The notes: a model not told the origin generated them from the sequence alone. DNA of 5,721 bases from Betaproteobacteria bacterium (GCA_003455595.1 DMQT01000058.1:344-6064); one strand, 5' to 3'. Shown: positions 1 to 5,721, counted from the stretch's first letter. A program made the numbers and translations.

Positions 1-582
1 CAGCGTGGTGAACGGGTAATCGGCCACCTTGGGGCGCGCCGCTGAGACCGAGCGAATGAAAGTCGATTTTCCCGCGTTGGGCATACCCAGCAGACCCACG
101 TCGGCCAGCACCTTGAGTTCCAGTTTGAGCTCGCGTTCCTCGCCCGGTTCACCCTGGGTAAACTGACGTGGGGCGCGGTTGGTACTGGTTTTGAAGTGCA
201 GGTTGCCCAGACCGCCTTTGCCGCCTTTGGCGATAACGGCGCGCTGGCCGTCCACCGCCAGGTCGAACAGCATTTCGTCGGTCAACAGGTCGGTGATGAC
301 CGTGCCCACCGGCATGCGCAGGATAATGTCGTCAGAGCCCTTGCCATTGCAGTCGGCACCGCGGCCGCCTTCGCCTGGGCGCGCCCGAAACACGCGGGTG
401 TAGCGAAAATCGACCAAGGTATTGATATTGCGATCTGCCACCGCGATGATGCTGCCGCCACGGCCACCGTCACCGCCATCCGGGCCGCCGCGCGGGACGA
501 ATTTTTCGCGCCGGAACGAGGCGGAACCGTTGCCGCCATTGCCGGCCAGTACTTCGATTTTTGCCTCGTCAATGAATTTCAT
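1..582 (-). CDS. obg: Obg/CgtA ribosome-associated GTPase, N-terminal part (cut by window edge)
   Basis: Reading the minus strand from the ATG at 582 gives 194 uninterrupted codons that run off the left edge, so the rest of the GTPase domain and any C-terminal tail are outside the window. The product starts [17 protein letters not shown] and has the glycine-rich Obg fold (residues about 1-158, with [13 protein letters not shown] near 31-43 and [10 protein letters not shown] near 118-127). The GTPase domain follows, with the G1 P-loop GMPNAGKS at 166-173 and the start of switch I (DYPFTTL, 188-194), where the sequence is cut. Obg proteins bind GTP/GDP and the 50S subunit and act in late large-subunit assembly and stress signalling. 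The gene follows rplU and rpmA, the usual proteobacterial order. An intrinsic terminator stands upstream, and no clear Shine-Dalgarno precedes the ATG (only a weak purine-rich GCGGTAA). Family identity is certain; start choice is firm because MKFIDEA is the conserved N-terminus. Confidence 0.97.
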   Translation of the reverse strand, partial: MKFIDEAKIEVLAGNGGNGSASFRREKFVPRGGPDGGDGGRGGSIIAVADRNINTLVDFRYTRVFRARPGEGGRGADCNGKGSDDIILRMPVGTVITDLLTDEMLFDLAVDGQRAVIAKGGKGGLGNLHFKTSTNRAPRQFTQGEPGEERELKLELKVLADVGLLGMPNAGKSTFIRSVSAARPKVADYPFTTL

Positions 583-610
583 GTGTGTTTACCGCTGTGC
601 ACTTTAAAGC

Positions 611-639
611 AAAAAAGCCCTATCCAGCGGATAGGGCTT
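611..639 (-). terminator. Intrinsic terminator between rpmA and obg
   Basis: On the minus strand a perfect 11-bp stem (639-629 pairing with 625-615, AAGCCCTATCC with GGATAGGGCTT) closes a 3-nt loop and runs directly into six T residues (616-611). It lies 19 nt past the rpmA stop codon. On the plus strand the 3' side of the hairpin is followed by GAAGG, so it acts in one direction only. It should end much of the rplU-rpmA transcript. Because only 28 bp separate the T-tract from the obg start, obg is probably expressed by readthrough. Termination efficiency cannot be judged from sequence alone. Confidence 0.9.
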
Positions 640-657
640 GAAGGTGTTGCGTGTAAC

Positions 658-918
658 TTAAGCTGCCGGAATAATGTTGATCATCCTGCGCTTGAAGGCA
701 CCCTTGATCACGAATTGCACAACGCCGTTTGCTGTAGCAAACAGGGTGTGATCCTTGCCCATGCCGACGTTGTCGCCAGCGTGGAATTGGGTACCGCGCT
801 GCCGCACGATGATATTGCCGGCCACAACCTGCTGGCCGCCGTACAGTTTTACGCCGAGGCGTTTCGAATGCGAGTCGCGGCCGTTACGTGAACTGCCGCC
901 TGCTTTTTTGTGTGCCAT
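658..918 (-). CDS. rpmA: 50S ribosomal protein L27
   Basis: An 86-residue protein starting [16 protein letters not shown] and containing [15 protein letters not shown] and KDHTLFA, the hallmark segments of bacterial L27. Length matches the family (85 residues in E. coli). L27 sits near the peptidyl-transferase centre of the 50S subunit, and its flexible N-terminal tail reaches toward the tRNA acceptor ends. The tail here starts directly with MAHKKAGG, so there is no N-terminal extension of the cleaved type known from Firmicutes. The start at 918 has a strong Shine-Dalgarno AGGAG (930-926), which overlaps the last base of the rplU stop. The gap between rplU and rpmA is 11 nt, so the two are co-transcribed and probably translationally linked. 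The C-terminus (after about residue 70, [18 protein letters not shown]) is less conserved, as is usual. Confidence 0.98.
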   Translation of the reverse strand: MAHKKAGGSSRNGRDSHSKRLGVKLYGGQQVVAGNIIVRQRGTQFHAGDNVGMGKDHTLFATANGVVQFVIKGAFKRRMINIIPAA

Positions 919-925
919 GGTTTAT

Positions 926-930
926 CTCCT
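926..930 (-). promoter_or_regulatory. Shine-Dalgarno of rpmA overlapping the rplU stop
   Basis: The minus strand reads TAAGGAGATAAACCATG: the rplU stop TAA (932-930) shares its last A with the AGGAG ribosome-binding site, followed by 7 nt and the rpmA ATG. This makes re-use of ribosomes finishing rplU likely and fixes the rpmA start. Confidence 0.85.
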
Positions 931-1241
931 TAAGCCGAAATGCCGCTGATCTGGATTTCGGTGTAATTTTGACGATGGCCCTGACGCTTCTGGTAATGCT
1001 TGCGACGGCGCATCTTGAAAATGCGAATTTTCTCGCCGCGACCATGGGAAATGATCGTGGCGGTAACCTTGGCGCCGTCAACCAGCGGTGCACCGACTTT
1101 GATGTTGTCGCCTTCGGCAACCATAAACACCTGATCCAGCACAATTTCGCTGCCAACGTCCGCGGTAATCTGTTCTACTTTAAGTTTTTCGCCGGCAACA
1201 ACGCGATACTGCTTGCCACCGGTTTTTATGACCGCATACAT
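930..1241 (-). CDS. rplU: 50S ribosomal protein L21
   Basis: A 103-residue protein, the same length as E. coli L21. It starts [14 protein letters not shown] and ends with the typical basic segment [19 protein letters not shown] (residues about 76-94) before a short tail ISGISA. L21 binds 23S rRNA in the 50S subunit and contacts L20. The ATG at 1241 is chosen over the in-frame TTG at 1253 because the Shine-Dalgarno GGAG (1251-1248) lies between them, 6 nt before the ATG, and MYAVIK is the conserved family start. It is the first gene of the rplU-rpmA-(obg) operon, with a near-consensus promoter about 40 bp upstream, and is divergent from ispB, as also seen in E. coli. Confidence 0.98.
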   Translation of the reverse strand: MYAVIKTGGKQYRVVAGEKLKVEQITADVGSEIVLDQVFMVAEGDNIKVGAPLVDGAKVTATIISHGRGEKIRIFKMRRRKHYQKRQGHRQNYTEIQISGISA

Positions 1242-1247
1242 GGTGAG

Positions 1248-1251
1248 CTCC
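1248..1251 (-). promoter_or_regulatory. Shine-Dalgarno of rplU
   Basis: GGAG on the minus strand, 6 nt before the ATG at 1241. It overlaps the candidate TTG at 1253-1251, which rules that codon out as the start. Confidence 0.8.
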
Positions 1252-1278
1252 AAACTTCTAAACTAGAGGAAGCGCGGA

Positions 1279-1307
1279 ATTATAAGCAAATCAATGGCTC
1301 AGGTCAA
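1279..1307 (-). promoter_or_regulatory. Sigma70-type promoter of the rplU-rpmA operon
   Basis: The minus strand carries TTGACC (1307-1302, 5 of 6 to consensus), a 17-bp spacer and a perfect TATAAT (1284-1279). Transcription would start near 1272, giving a leader of about 30 nt before the rplU ATG. The bases after the -10 box (TCCGCGC) are GC-rich, like the discriminators of stringently controlled ribosomal promoters; regulation by ppGpp/DksA is an inference. The -35 box is 7 bp from that of the opposing ispB promoter. Confidence 0.85.
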
Positions 1308-1314
1308 ACCATGC

Positions 1315-1344
1315 TTGACATGCCTGTGTCCGGCTCCCTACCAT
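1315..1344 (+). promoter_or_regulatory. Sigma70-type promoter of ispB
   Basis: A perfect -35 box TTGACA (1315-1320), an 18-bp spacer and a moderate -10 box TACCAT (1339-1344, 4 of 6 to TATAAT). The predicted start near 1351 leaves a leader of about 23 nt to the ispB ATG at 1374. The promoter covers the alternative in-frame ATG codons at 1311 and 1320, which supports the downstream ATG as the true start. The weaker -10 suggests lower output than the rplU promoter. Confidence 0.7.
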
Positions 1345-1373
1345 TCGATACTTTTGCACACCGAAATTTAACA

Positions 1374-2336
1374 ATGCAGGCCATACAAGAATTTATTGCA
1401 GCCGACATGCACCAGGTGGATGACGTCATACGCGCACGCCTGCACTCCGATGTCGTGCTGGTCAGTCAGGTGGCCGAATATATCATCAATAGCGGCGGCA
1501 AACGCCTGCGTCCCGCGCTGGTACTACTGTCGGCGGGGGCGTTCGGTTATCAGGGCAGCGCACATTACGAGCTGGCGGCGGTGGTCGAATTCATTCATAC
1601 CGCGACACTGCTGCACGACGATGTGGTGGATGAATCGGCGCTGCGGCGCGGACGCGAAACCGCTAACGCGCTGTTTGGTAATGCCGCCAGCGTGCTGGTA
1701 GGTGATTTTCTGTATTCACGCGCATTTCAGATGATGGTCACGGTTAACAGCATGCGCGTGATGGCGGTATTGTCCGAAGCCACTAACGTGATTGCCGAAG
1801 GCGAAGTGCTGCAGCTGATGAACTGCAATGATGCCGACATTAGCGAGCAGGATTATCTGCGCGTGATTCGCTACAAAACCGCCAAGTTGTTTGAAGCGGC
1901 GGCGCGACTTGGTGCCATCATTGGCGGTGCGGATGCTGCCACCGAAGCGGCCATGGCTGCGTATGGCATGCATCTGGGGACGGCGTTTCAGCTGATCGAT
2001 GACGTGCTCGATTATTCCGGTAAACACGAGGAAACCGGTAAGAATATCGGCGACGACCTGGCCGAAGGCAAGCCCACGCTGCCGTTGCTGTACCTGATGC
2101 AACATGGCACGGCGGCGCAGGCAGCGCTGGTCAGGCGTGCGATTGAAGAGGGCGGTCTGGACGAGTTTCAGCCGATTCTGGCGGCGATTTTTGACAGCGG
2201 CGCGCTGGATTACACGCGCCGTCAAGCGGCTGAGGAGTCAGCGCTGGCGTGTGCTGCGCTGGCCTGTTTGCCAGATTCTCAATACAAATCCAGTCTGCTA
2301 AACTTGGCCGAATTCGCGATTTCGCGCGCTTATTGA
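1374..2336 (+). CDS. ispB: Long-chain trans-polyprenyl (octaprenyl) diphosphate synthase
   Basis: A 320-residue protein, close to the roughly 323 residues of E. coli IspB. It adds isopentenyl diphosphate units to farnesyl diphosphate to make the C40-type side chain of ubiquinone. Visible motifs in order: GGKRLRP (41-47, substrate binding), first aspartate-rich motif DDVVD (82-86) followed by RRGR (91-94), YKTAKLF (167-173), second aspartate-rich motif DDVLD (209-213) and GDDLAEGKPTLPLLY (226-240). The residues just before the first Asp motif are small or aliphatic (ATLL), fitting a long-chain enzyme; exact chain length cannot be read from sequence. The reading frame stays open upstream to 888, but that part is antisense to rplU/rpmA and contains the promoter, so ATG 1374 is chosen. 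No Shine-Dalgarno is evident; the leader is A/T-rich (GAAATTTAACA). It is divergent from rplU, and a tRNA gene follows 20 bp after the stop. Confidence 0.95.
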   Translation: MQAIQEFIAADMHQVDDVIRARLHSDVVLVSQVAEYIINSGGKRLRPALVLLSAGAFGYQGSAHYELAAVVEFIHTATLLHDDVVDESALRRGRETANALFGNAASVLVGDFLYSRAFQMMVTVNSMRVMAVLSEATNVIAEGEVLQLMNCNDADISEQDYLRVIRYKTAKLFEAAARLGAIIGGADAATEAAMAAYGMHLGTAFQLIDDVLDYSGKHEETGKNIGDDLAEGKPTLPLLYLMQHGTAAQAALVRRAIEEGGLDEFQPILAAIFDSGALDYTRRQAAEESALACAALACLPDSQYKSSLLNLAEFAISRAY

Positions 2337-2356
2337 GTTGCAGCGTGTCCTTCATT

Positions 2357-2433
2357 CGGGGTGTAGCTTAGCCTGGTAGAGCGCTACGTTCGGGACGTAG
2401 AGGCCGGAGGTTCGAATCCTCTCACCCCGACCA
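2357..2433 (+). tRNA. tRNA-Pro, anticodon CGG (reads CCG)
   Basis: A complete 77-nt cloverleaf. The acceptor stem CGGGGTG (2357-2363) pairs with CACCCCG (2423-2429), followed by discriminator A and an encoded CCA (2431-2433). The D arm is GCTT/GAGC with one G-U pair. The anticodon stem CTACG/CGTAG (2384-2388/2396-2400) encloses the loop TTCGGGA with anticodon CGG at 2391-2393. The variable loop is 5 nt, and the T arm GGAGG-TTCGAAT-CCTCT has one G-U closing pair. The gene starts 20 bp after the ispB stop with no convincing promoter of its own, so it may be processed from an ispB transcript. A T-rich stretch (TTGTTTTTG, about 2438-2446) follows. Confidence 0.97.
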
Positions 2434-2458
2434 GTCTTGTTTTTGTCATGCCGTTTGA

Positions 2459-2483
2459 GCGCTTGGGTTGCTGGTCCAAGCGC
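2459..2483 (+). other. Stem-loop in the spacer between tRNA-Pro and the small PP0621-like gene
   Basis: A perfect 8-bp inverted repeat GCGCTTGG (2459-2466) and CCAAGCGC (2476-2483) with a 9-nt loop. It lies 25 nt after the tRNA CCA end and 23 nt before the GTG at 2507. No T-run follows (GCGATTTCC), so it is not a standard intrinsic terminator. It could be an RNA processing or stabilising structure, or a weak Rho-independent or attenuator element. Function is unknown. Confidence 0.5.
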
Positions 2484-2493
2484 GCGATTTCCT

Positions 2494-2498
2494 GGGAG
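2494..2498 (+). promoter_or_regulatory. Shine-Dalgarno that sets the GTG start of the PP0621-like gene
   Basis: GGGAG at 2494-2498, 8 nt before GTG 2507. It argues for this GTG over the in-frame TTG at 2468, which lies inside the stem-loop and would add a 13-residue stretch ahead of the membrane segment. Confidence 0.75.
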
Positions 2499-2506
2499 CG
2501 CATATC

Positions 2507-2728
2507 GTGTCGAAGTTATTGCTGTTGGTACTCATTGGCGTGCTGGTGTATGTGGTATACCGCTCGGCCAATCGGGTTGGGCGTCGTGATGCGCCTGCGC
2601 AACCGAAGCAGGCGGAAGACATGGTGCGCTGCGTTCATTGCGGGGTGAATTTGCCACGCAGCGAAGCAGTGTTGTCGCAGGGGGCTTTTTTTTGCGGCGA
2701 TGAACACCGCCGCCTGCATCAATCCTGA
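2507..2728 (+). CDS. Small membrane-anchored zinc-knuckle-like protein, PP0621 family
   Basis: A 73-residue protein from a GTG start. Residues about 3-18 (LLLLVLIGVLVYVVY) form one hydrophobic membrane segment, followed by a basic stretch (RSANRVGRR) that should stay in the cytoplasm. A hydrophilic linker leads to MVRCVHCGVNLPRSEAV and then FFCGDEHRRLH. The spacing C42-x2-C45-x17-C63-x3-H67 suggests a small metal (probably zinc) site. From memory this matches the PP0621 family (short N-terminal helix plus MVxCxxCGxxxP and FCxxxH) found in beta- and gammaproteobacteria; its function is not known to me. The gene lies just upstream of pilS, in the same frame and separated from it by 18 bp after the TGA stop. 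Co-transcription with the sensor gene is likely, and a link to it is possible but unproven. Confidence 0.85.
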   Translation: MSKLLLLVLIGVLVYVVYRSANRVGRRDAPAQPKQAEDMVRCVHCGVNLPRSEAVLSQGAFFCGDEHRRLHQS

Positions 2729-2746
2729 GGCGCAAGCCAGCCCCAC

Positions 2747-4360
2747 GTGAATTCCGTCAACGCCGTTTCCCCCTCCCAGCCTTCTGCCCAGCCGGATAGC
2801 GCTTGGCGCACACTGCATTTTCTGAATCTGTACCGGCTGATCATCGGTGGCCTGTTTCTCATCAGCTTTCTGATGTTCACGGCCCAGCCGATACTGGGTC
2901 AGCAAAATCCCGGTTTGTTCCTGATTTACAACCTTGTTTACCTCGCGCTGGCGGCGCTGGCGATTGTCAGTATCAGCCTGCGCTGGCCGCGTTTCGAGTG
3001 GCAGGTCAGCTTCCAGATAATGATAGACATCATTTTGATTGTATTGATGATGTCGGTGAGCGGCGGGGTGCGCAGCGGGCTGGGTTTGCTGCTGATTGTG
3101 TCGCTGGCGTCGAGCGGGCTGATCAGCCGGGGGCGGCTGGTGTTGCTGCAAGCGGCATTGGCAACCTTTGCGGTGCTGGCTGCACATACCTTCGGGGTGC
3201 TGGATTACGGCGAATCAATCAGCGATTTCGCGCAGGCTGGTTTACTCGGTGTGGCATTTTTTACCACCGCCTGGATTGCGCATATTCTGGCGCGGCGCAG
3301 TCATACGAGTGAGCAGCTGGCGGCCGCGCGTGCGCTGGATCTGGAGAACATGGCGCAGATCAATCAGCTGGTCATCGAAGACATGCAGGATGGCGTCATC
3401 GTGCTGGATGGGGAAGGCCATATTCGTCAGGCCAACCGTCATGCGGTGCGTGTGCTGGATCTGGCAGACAGGCCGCAGGAAGGCGTCGGTGAAGTGCTGG
3501 GCAGCGTGGTGCCCGAACTGATGGACGCGCTTGGGCAATGGCGTAAAAATTCGCAAAGCCGTTTTGCACCGCTGGTGGTGGGGCGTGCACAAGCGCAGTG
3601 CCAGCCACGTTTCATCGCGGTGGGCGATCGGCGCGTGATGGGTGCGGTGCTGGTGTTGCAGGACTTGAGTCAGGTGCTGCAACAGGCGCAGCAATTGAAA
3701 CTGGCTGCGCTGGGGCGGCTCACCGCCAACATTGCCCATGAAGTGCGCAATCCACTCTCTGCCATCAGCCATGCCGCGCAGATTCTTGAGGAAGACAGCG
3801 CGGGTGACAAAACCCAGACACGCTTGTTGCAGATTATTCACGACAACACGCGCCGTATCGACAGCCTGGTGGGCGATGTGCTGGCGCTCAACCGGCGCGA
3901 CCGCAACCGCCTCGAACGCATCAGGCTGGATACCTATTTGCCTACCTTTGTGGAAGAATTCTGTCTGGCCGAAAGTGTCGCGCCCGAGATATTCATGCTC
4001 GATGTGGCACCGCGCGTAACGGTGTGTTTTGACCGCAGTCACCTCAATCAGGTGTTGTGGAACCTGTGCCGTAATGGTTGGCGGCATTCGCGCCATTTAC
4101 CGGGTAGCCTGCAGCTGATGGTAACGGCCGGACAACCCGGTTTGGCGGCGCAGATTCACGTCAGTGATGACGGCTCGGGGGTAGTGGCTGACAATGTTAG
4201 CAAGCTGTTTGAGCCGTTTTTCACCACAGAAAACCAGGGCACAGGGCTGGGATTGTATATTTCACGCGAGCTGTGTGAGGCCAACAGCGCCAGTCTCGAC
4301 TATCTGCCGGGCGGATCCGGTGCGCATTTCAGAATCAATTGCAGGGAGGTGGCGTGCTGA
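2747..4360 (+). CDS. pilS: PilS-type sensor histidine kinase, membrane bound
   Basis: A 537-residue kinase. The N-terminal half has six predicted membrane segments (about 31-47, 56-78, 88-104, 110-126, 131-152 and 163-182), as in PilS. A PAS-like sensor region follows (about 202-306, INQLVIEDMQDGVIVLDGEGHIRQANRHAVRVL). The H-box is IAHEVRNPLSAI with phospho-accepting H331; the N-box is NLCRNGWRHS (439-448), with N443; G1 is DDGSGV (474-479), the F-box LFEPFFTT (487-494) and G2 GTGLGLYIS (498-506). All catalytic elements are present. Known PilS kinases autophosphorylate and control PilR, and so pilin transcription. GTG 2747 is the only usable start: the frame is closed by the upstream gene's TGA 18 bp before, and no other plausible start precedes the first membrane segment. 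Its Shine-Dalgarno is poor (GAGG, 16 nt away), suggesting coupling to the upstream gene. The stop overlaps pilR. The N-box has Gly444 where Ala is common. Confidence 0.93.
   Translation: MNSVNAVSPSQPSAQPDSAWRTLHFLNLYRLIIGGLFLISFLMFTAQPILGQQNPGLFLIYNLVYLALAALAIVSISLRWPRFEWQVSFQIMIDIILIVLMMSVSGGVRSGLGLLLIVSLASSGLISRGRLVLLQAALATFAVLAAHTFGVLDYGESISDFAQAGLLGVAFFTTAWIAHILARRSHTSEQLAAARALDLENMAQINQLVIEDMQDGVIVLDGEGHIRQANRHAVRVLDLADRPQEGVGEVLGSVVPELMDALGQWRKNSQSRFAPLVVGRAQAQCQPRFIAVGDRRVMGAVLVLQDLSQVLQQAQQLKLAALGRLTANIAHEVRNPLSAISHAAQILEEDSAGDKTQTRLLQIIHDNTRRIDSLVGDVLALNRRDRNRLERIRLDTYLPTFVEEFCLAESVAPEIFMLDVAPRVTVCFDRSHLNQVLWNLCRNGWRHSRHLPGSLQLMVTAGQPGLAAQIHVSDDGSGVVADNVSKLFEPFFTTENQGTGLGLYISRELCEANSASLDYLPGGSGAHFRINCREVAC
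4343..4349 (+). promoter_or_regulatory. Shine-Dalgarno of pilR inside the pilS 3' end
   Basis: AGGGAGG at 4343-4349, 4 nt before GTG 4354. It favours this start over TTG 4339 (which lies before the site) and GTG 4369 (19 nt away). Confidence 0.75.
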
Positions 4361-5721
4361 AACCCAAAGTGAATACGACGCGTAACGCTCAGCCGGTGGT
4401 GCTGATCGTTGATGACGAGGCGGACATCCTCGAATTGCTTGAATTGACGCTACTGCGCATGGGGCTGAACGTGGCGCGTGCCATGCGCGTAAATGACGCG
4501 ATTGCGCTACTCAAGGATGGCGACTTTAGCTTGTGCCTGACCGACATGCGTCTGCCCGACGGCGAAGGCCTGGAGGTGGTGCGTTATATCGGCGAACAGC
4601 GGCCGGATATCCCGGTGGCAGTGATTACCGCGCACGGCAATACCGAGAACGCCGTGGCTGCGCTCAAGGCGGGGGCGTTTGACTATATCAACAAGCCGGT
4701 CACGCTGGAGCAACTGCGCGCGCTGGTGAAATCCGCGCTCAAACTGCCCGAGCGCGGCGTGGCATTGCCGGTTTCGGAACGCTCATTGATCGGTGGCTCG
4801 GTCGCCATGCAGCAGGCTCGCGAGCTGATCGACAAGCTGGCGCGCACTCAGGCGCCGGTTTACATCACCGGTGAATCCGGCAGCGGCAAGGAACTTGCGG
4901 CGCGCCTGATTCACGAACAGGGCGCGCGTGCCGACAAGCCGTTCGTGCCAGTCAACTGCGGTGCGATTCCGGAAAATCTGATGGAGTCGGAATTTTTCGG
5001 CTACAAGAAAGGCGCGTTTACCGGTGCCGAAACCGAACGCGACGGATTCTTCCAGGCGGCCAGTGGTGGCACGCTGTTCCTCGATGAAGTGGCCGATCTG
5101 CCGCTGCACATGCAGGTCAAGCTGTTGCGCGTGATTCAGGAAAAAAAAGTGCGCAAGGTCGGCAGTACGGTCGAAGAGCCGATCGACGTGCGCATCATCA
5201 GCGCCACCCATCAGCGCCTTGCCAAGTGTGTAGACGAAGGCCGGTTCCGTCAGGATTTGTATTATCGGCTCAACGTGATTGAGCTCAAGATGCCGTCGTT
5301 GCGTGACATGCGCGAGGATGTGGCCGATATCGCGGGCGCCCTGCTGGCGCGGCTTGCACTGGCGGCGGGCATGGCCACGCCGGTATTGACCAAGGACGCA
5401 GGCAAGGCGCTGGCGCAGTATGACTTTCCCGGCAATGTGCGCGAGCTGGAAATCATCCTGGAACGCGCGCTGGCCTTGTCTGACGGCGGCCAGATTGACG
5501 CTGCCGACCTGCACCTCACGCCGGCACAGGATGAGTATGCGCACGAAGCTGCGCAGCCCGGCGCCAAGTGGCCGTTGCAGGATTATCTAGATCAGCTGGA
5601 GCGCGACGCGATTCAAGAAGCGCTGGAGAAAACCCGTTACAATAAAACCGCTGCCGCCAAGCTGCTGGGGATTACTTTTCGCGCGCTGCGTTACCGGCTG
5701 GAACGGCTGGGAATGGAATAA
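4354..5721 (+). CDS. pilR: PilR-type sigma54-dependent response regulator
   Basis: A 455-residue NtrC-family activator that is complete: its TAA stop is the last three bases of the window. The receiver domain (about 14-130) has the acidic pair D20-D21, phospho-acceptor D64 in LTDMRLPDG, T92 and K114. The AAA+ domain (about 144-375) has Walker A GESGSGKE (173-180), the sigma54-contacting loop GAFTGA (220-225), Walker B GGTLFLDE (238-245), an arginine-finger region FRQDLYYRLNV (298-308) and the sensor II segment PGNVREL (359-365). The C-terminal Fis-type helix-turn-helix is NKTAAAKLLGITFRALRYRL (430-449). Known PilR proteins, phosphorylated by PilS, activate sigma54 transcription of pilA. Start GTG 4354 overlaps the pilS end by 7 bp (stop at 4358-4360), so the pair is translationally coupled. 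No pilin gene is visible here, so the target is inferred from family knowledge. Confidence 0.95.
   Translation: MLKPKVNTTRNAQPVVLIVDDEADILELLELTLLRMGLNVARAMRVNDAIALLKDGDFSLCLTDMRLPDGEGLEVVRYIGEQRPDIPVAVITAHGNTENAVAALKAGAFDYINKPVTLEQLRALVKSALKLPERGVALPVSERSLIGGSVAMQQARELIDKLARTQAPVYITGESGSGKELAARLIHEQGARADKPFVPVNCGAIPENLMESEFFGYKKGAFTGAETERDGFFQAASGGTLFLDEVADLPLHMQVKLLRVIQEKKVRKVGSTVEEPIDVRIISATHQRLAKCVDEGRFRQDLYYRLNVIELKMPSLRDMREDVADIAGALLARLALAAGMATPVLTKDAGKALAQYDFPGNVRELEIILERALALSDGGQIDAADLHLTPAQDEYAHEAAQPGAKWPLQDYLDQLERDAIQEALEKTRYNKTAAAKLLGITFRALRYRLERLGME

Noticed and set aside
196..891. Open plus-strand frame of 231 codons opposite obg and rpmA
   Set aside because: It is the complement of two clearly conserved minus-strand genes and shows no recognisable domain; GC-rich third positions keep such frames open.
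888..1373. A 482-residue ispB with a long N-terminal extension
   Set aside because: The extra 162 codons are antisense to rplU and the 5' end of rpmA and cover the promoter region; homologues start at about the MQAIQEFI position.
2357..2433. tRNA-Pro as an integration site for a mobile element
   Set aside because: tRNA 3' ends are common attachment sites, but no repeat of its 3' end, integrase or foreign-looking DNA follows; the next genes are core pil regulators.
2516..3187. Minus-strand 223-codon frame opposite the small gene and pilS
   Set aside because: Low-complexity, His/Gln/Arg-rich shadow of the conserved plus-strand genes, without domain or ribosome-binding site.
3242..4096. Minus-strand 284-codon frame opposite pilS
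   Set aside because: Antisense shadow of the PAS and kinase domains, which are unmistakable on the plus strand.
2105..5090. TGGCAC strings (for example in ispB, pilS and pilR) as -24 elements of sigma54 promoters
   Set aside because: None has a TTGCA-like -12 element at the needed spacing, and all lie inside coding sequence.
4783..5544. Minus-strand 253-codon frame opposite pilR
   Set aside because: Antisense shadow of the conserved AAA+ domain.
1..5721. CRISPR array, insertion sequence, toxin-antitoxin or defence system
   Set aside because: No regularly spaced repeats, transposase, terminal inverted repeats or defence domains were seen on either strand; nearly all bases are explained by core genes.

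Overview
This window reads as a stretch of core chromosome from a proteobacterium, most likely a betaproteobacterium. The gene order (obg-rpmA-rplU, divergent from ispB, then tRNA-Pro, a small PP0621-like gene and pilS-pilR), the moderately high GC content and the Q8-type polyprenyl synthase fit Nitrosomonadales-like genomes. That placement is inference: no 16S or other species-level marker is present. There are no mobile elements, CRISPR arrays, broken genes or abrupt composition changes.

Left part, minus strand (1-1241): an operon read right to left as rplU (L21), rpmA (L27) and obg/cgtA. The ribosome-associated GTPase gene obg is cut by the window edge after its first 194 codons. A near-consensus sigma70 promoter sits upstream of rplU. 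A very good intrinsic terminator lies between rpmA and obg, so obg probably depends on readthrough.

Middle (about 1242-2433): ispB, for the long-chain (probably octaprenyl) diphosphate synthase of ubiquinone side-chain synthesis, is transcribed the other way from its own promoter. Its -35 box is only 7 bp from the -35 box of the rplU promoter. ispB is followed 20 bp later by an intact tRNA-Pro(CGG) with encoded CCA.

Right part, plus strand (2434-5721): three closely packed genes, all apparently starting with GTG. They are a 73-residue membrane-anchored protein with a CxxC/CxxxH knuckle (PP0621-like), the PilS-type sensor histidine kinase with six predicted membrane segments, and the PilR-type sigma54-dependent response regulator. 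pilR overlaps the end of pilS by 7 bp and ends exactly at the last base of the window. In studied relatives PilS-PilR controls type IV pilin (pilA) transcription. No pilin gene and no convincing -24/-12 promoter is visible here.

I found no previously undescribed system. The points worth a second look are regulatory: the back-to-back promoters, the terminator before obg, the leader stem-loop after the tRNA, and the coupled GTG-start arrangement with the small gene in frame with pilS.
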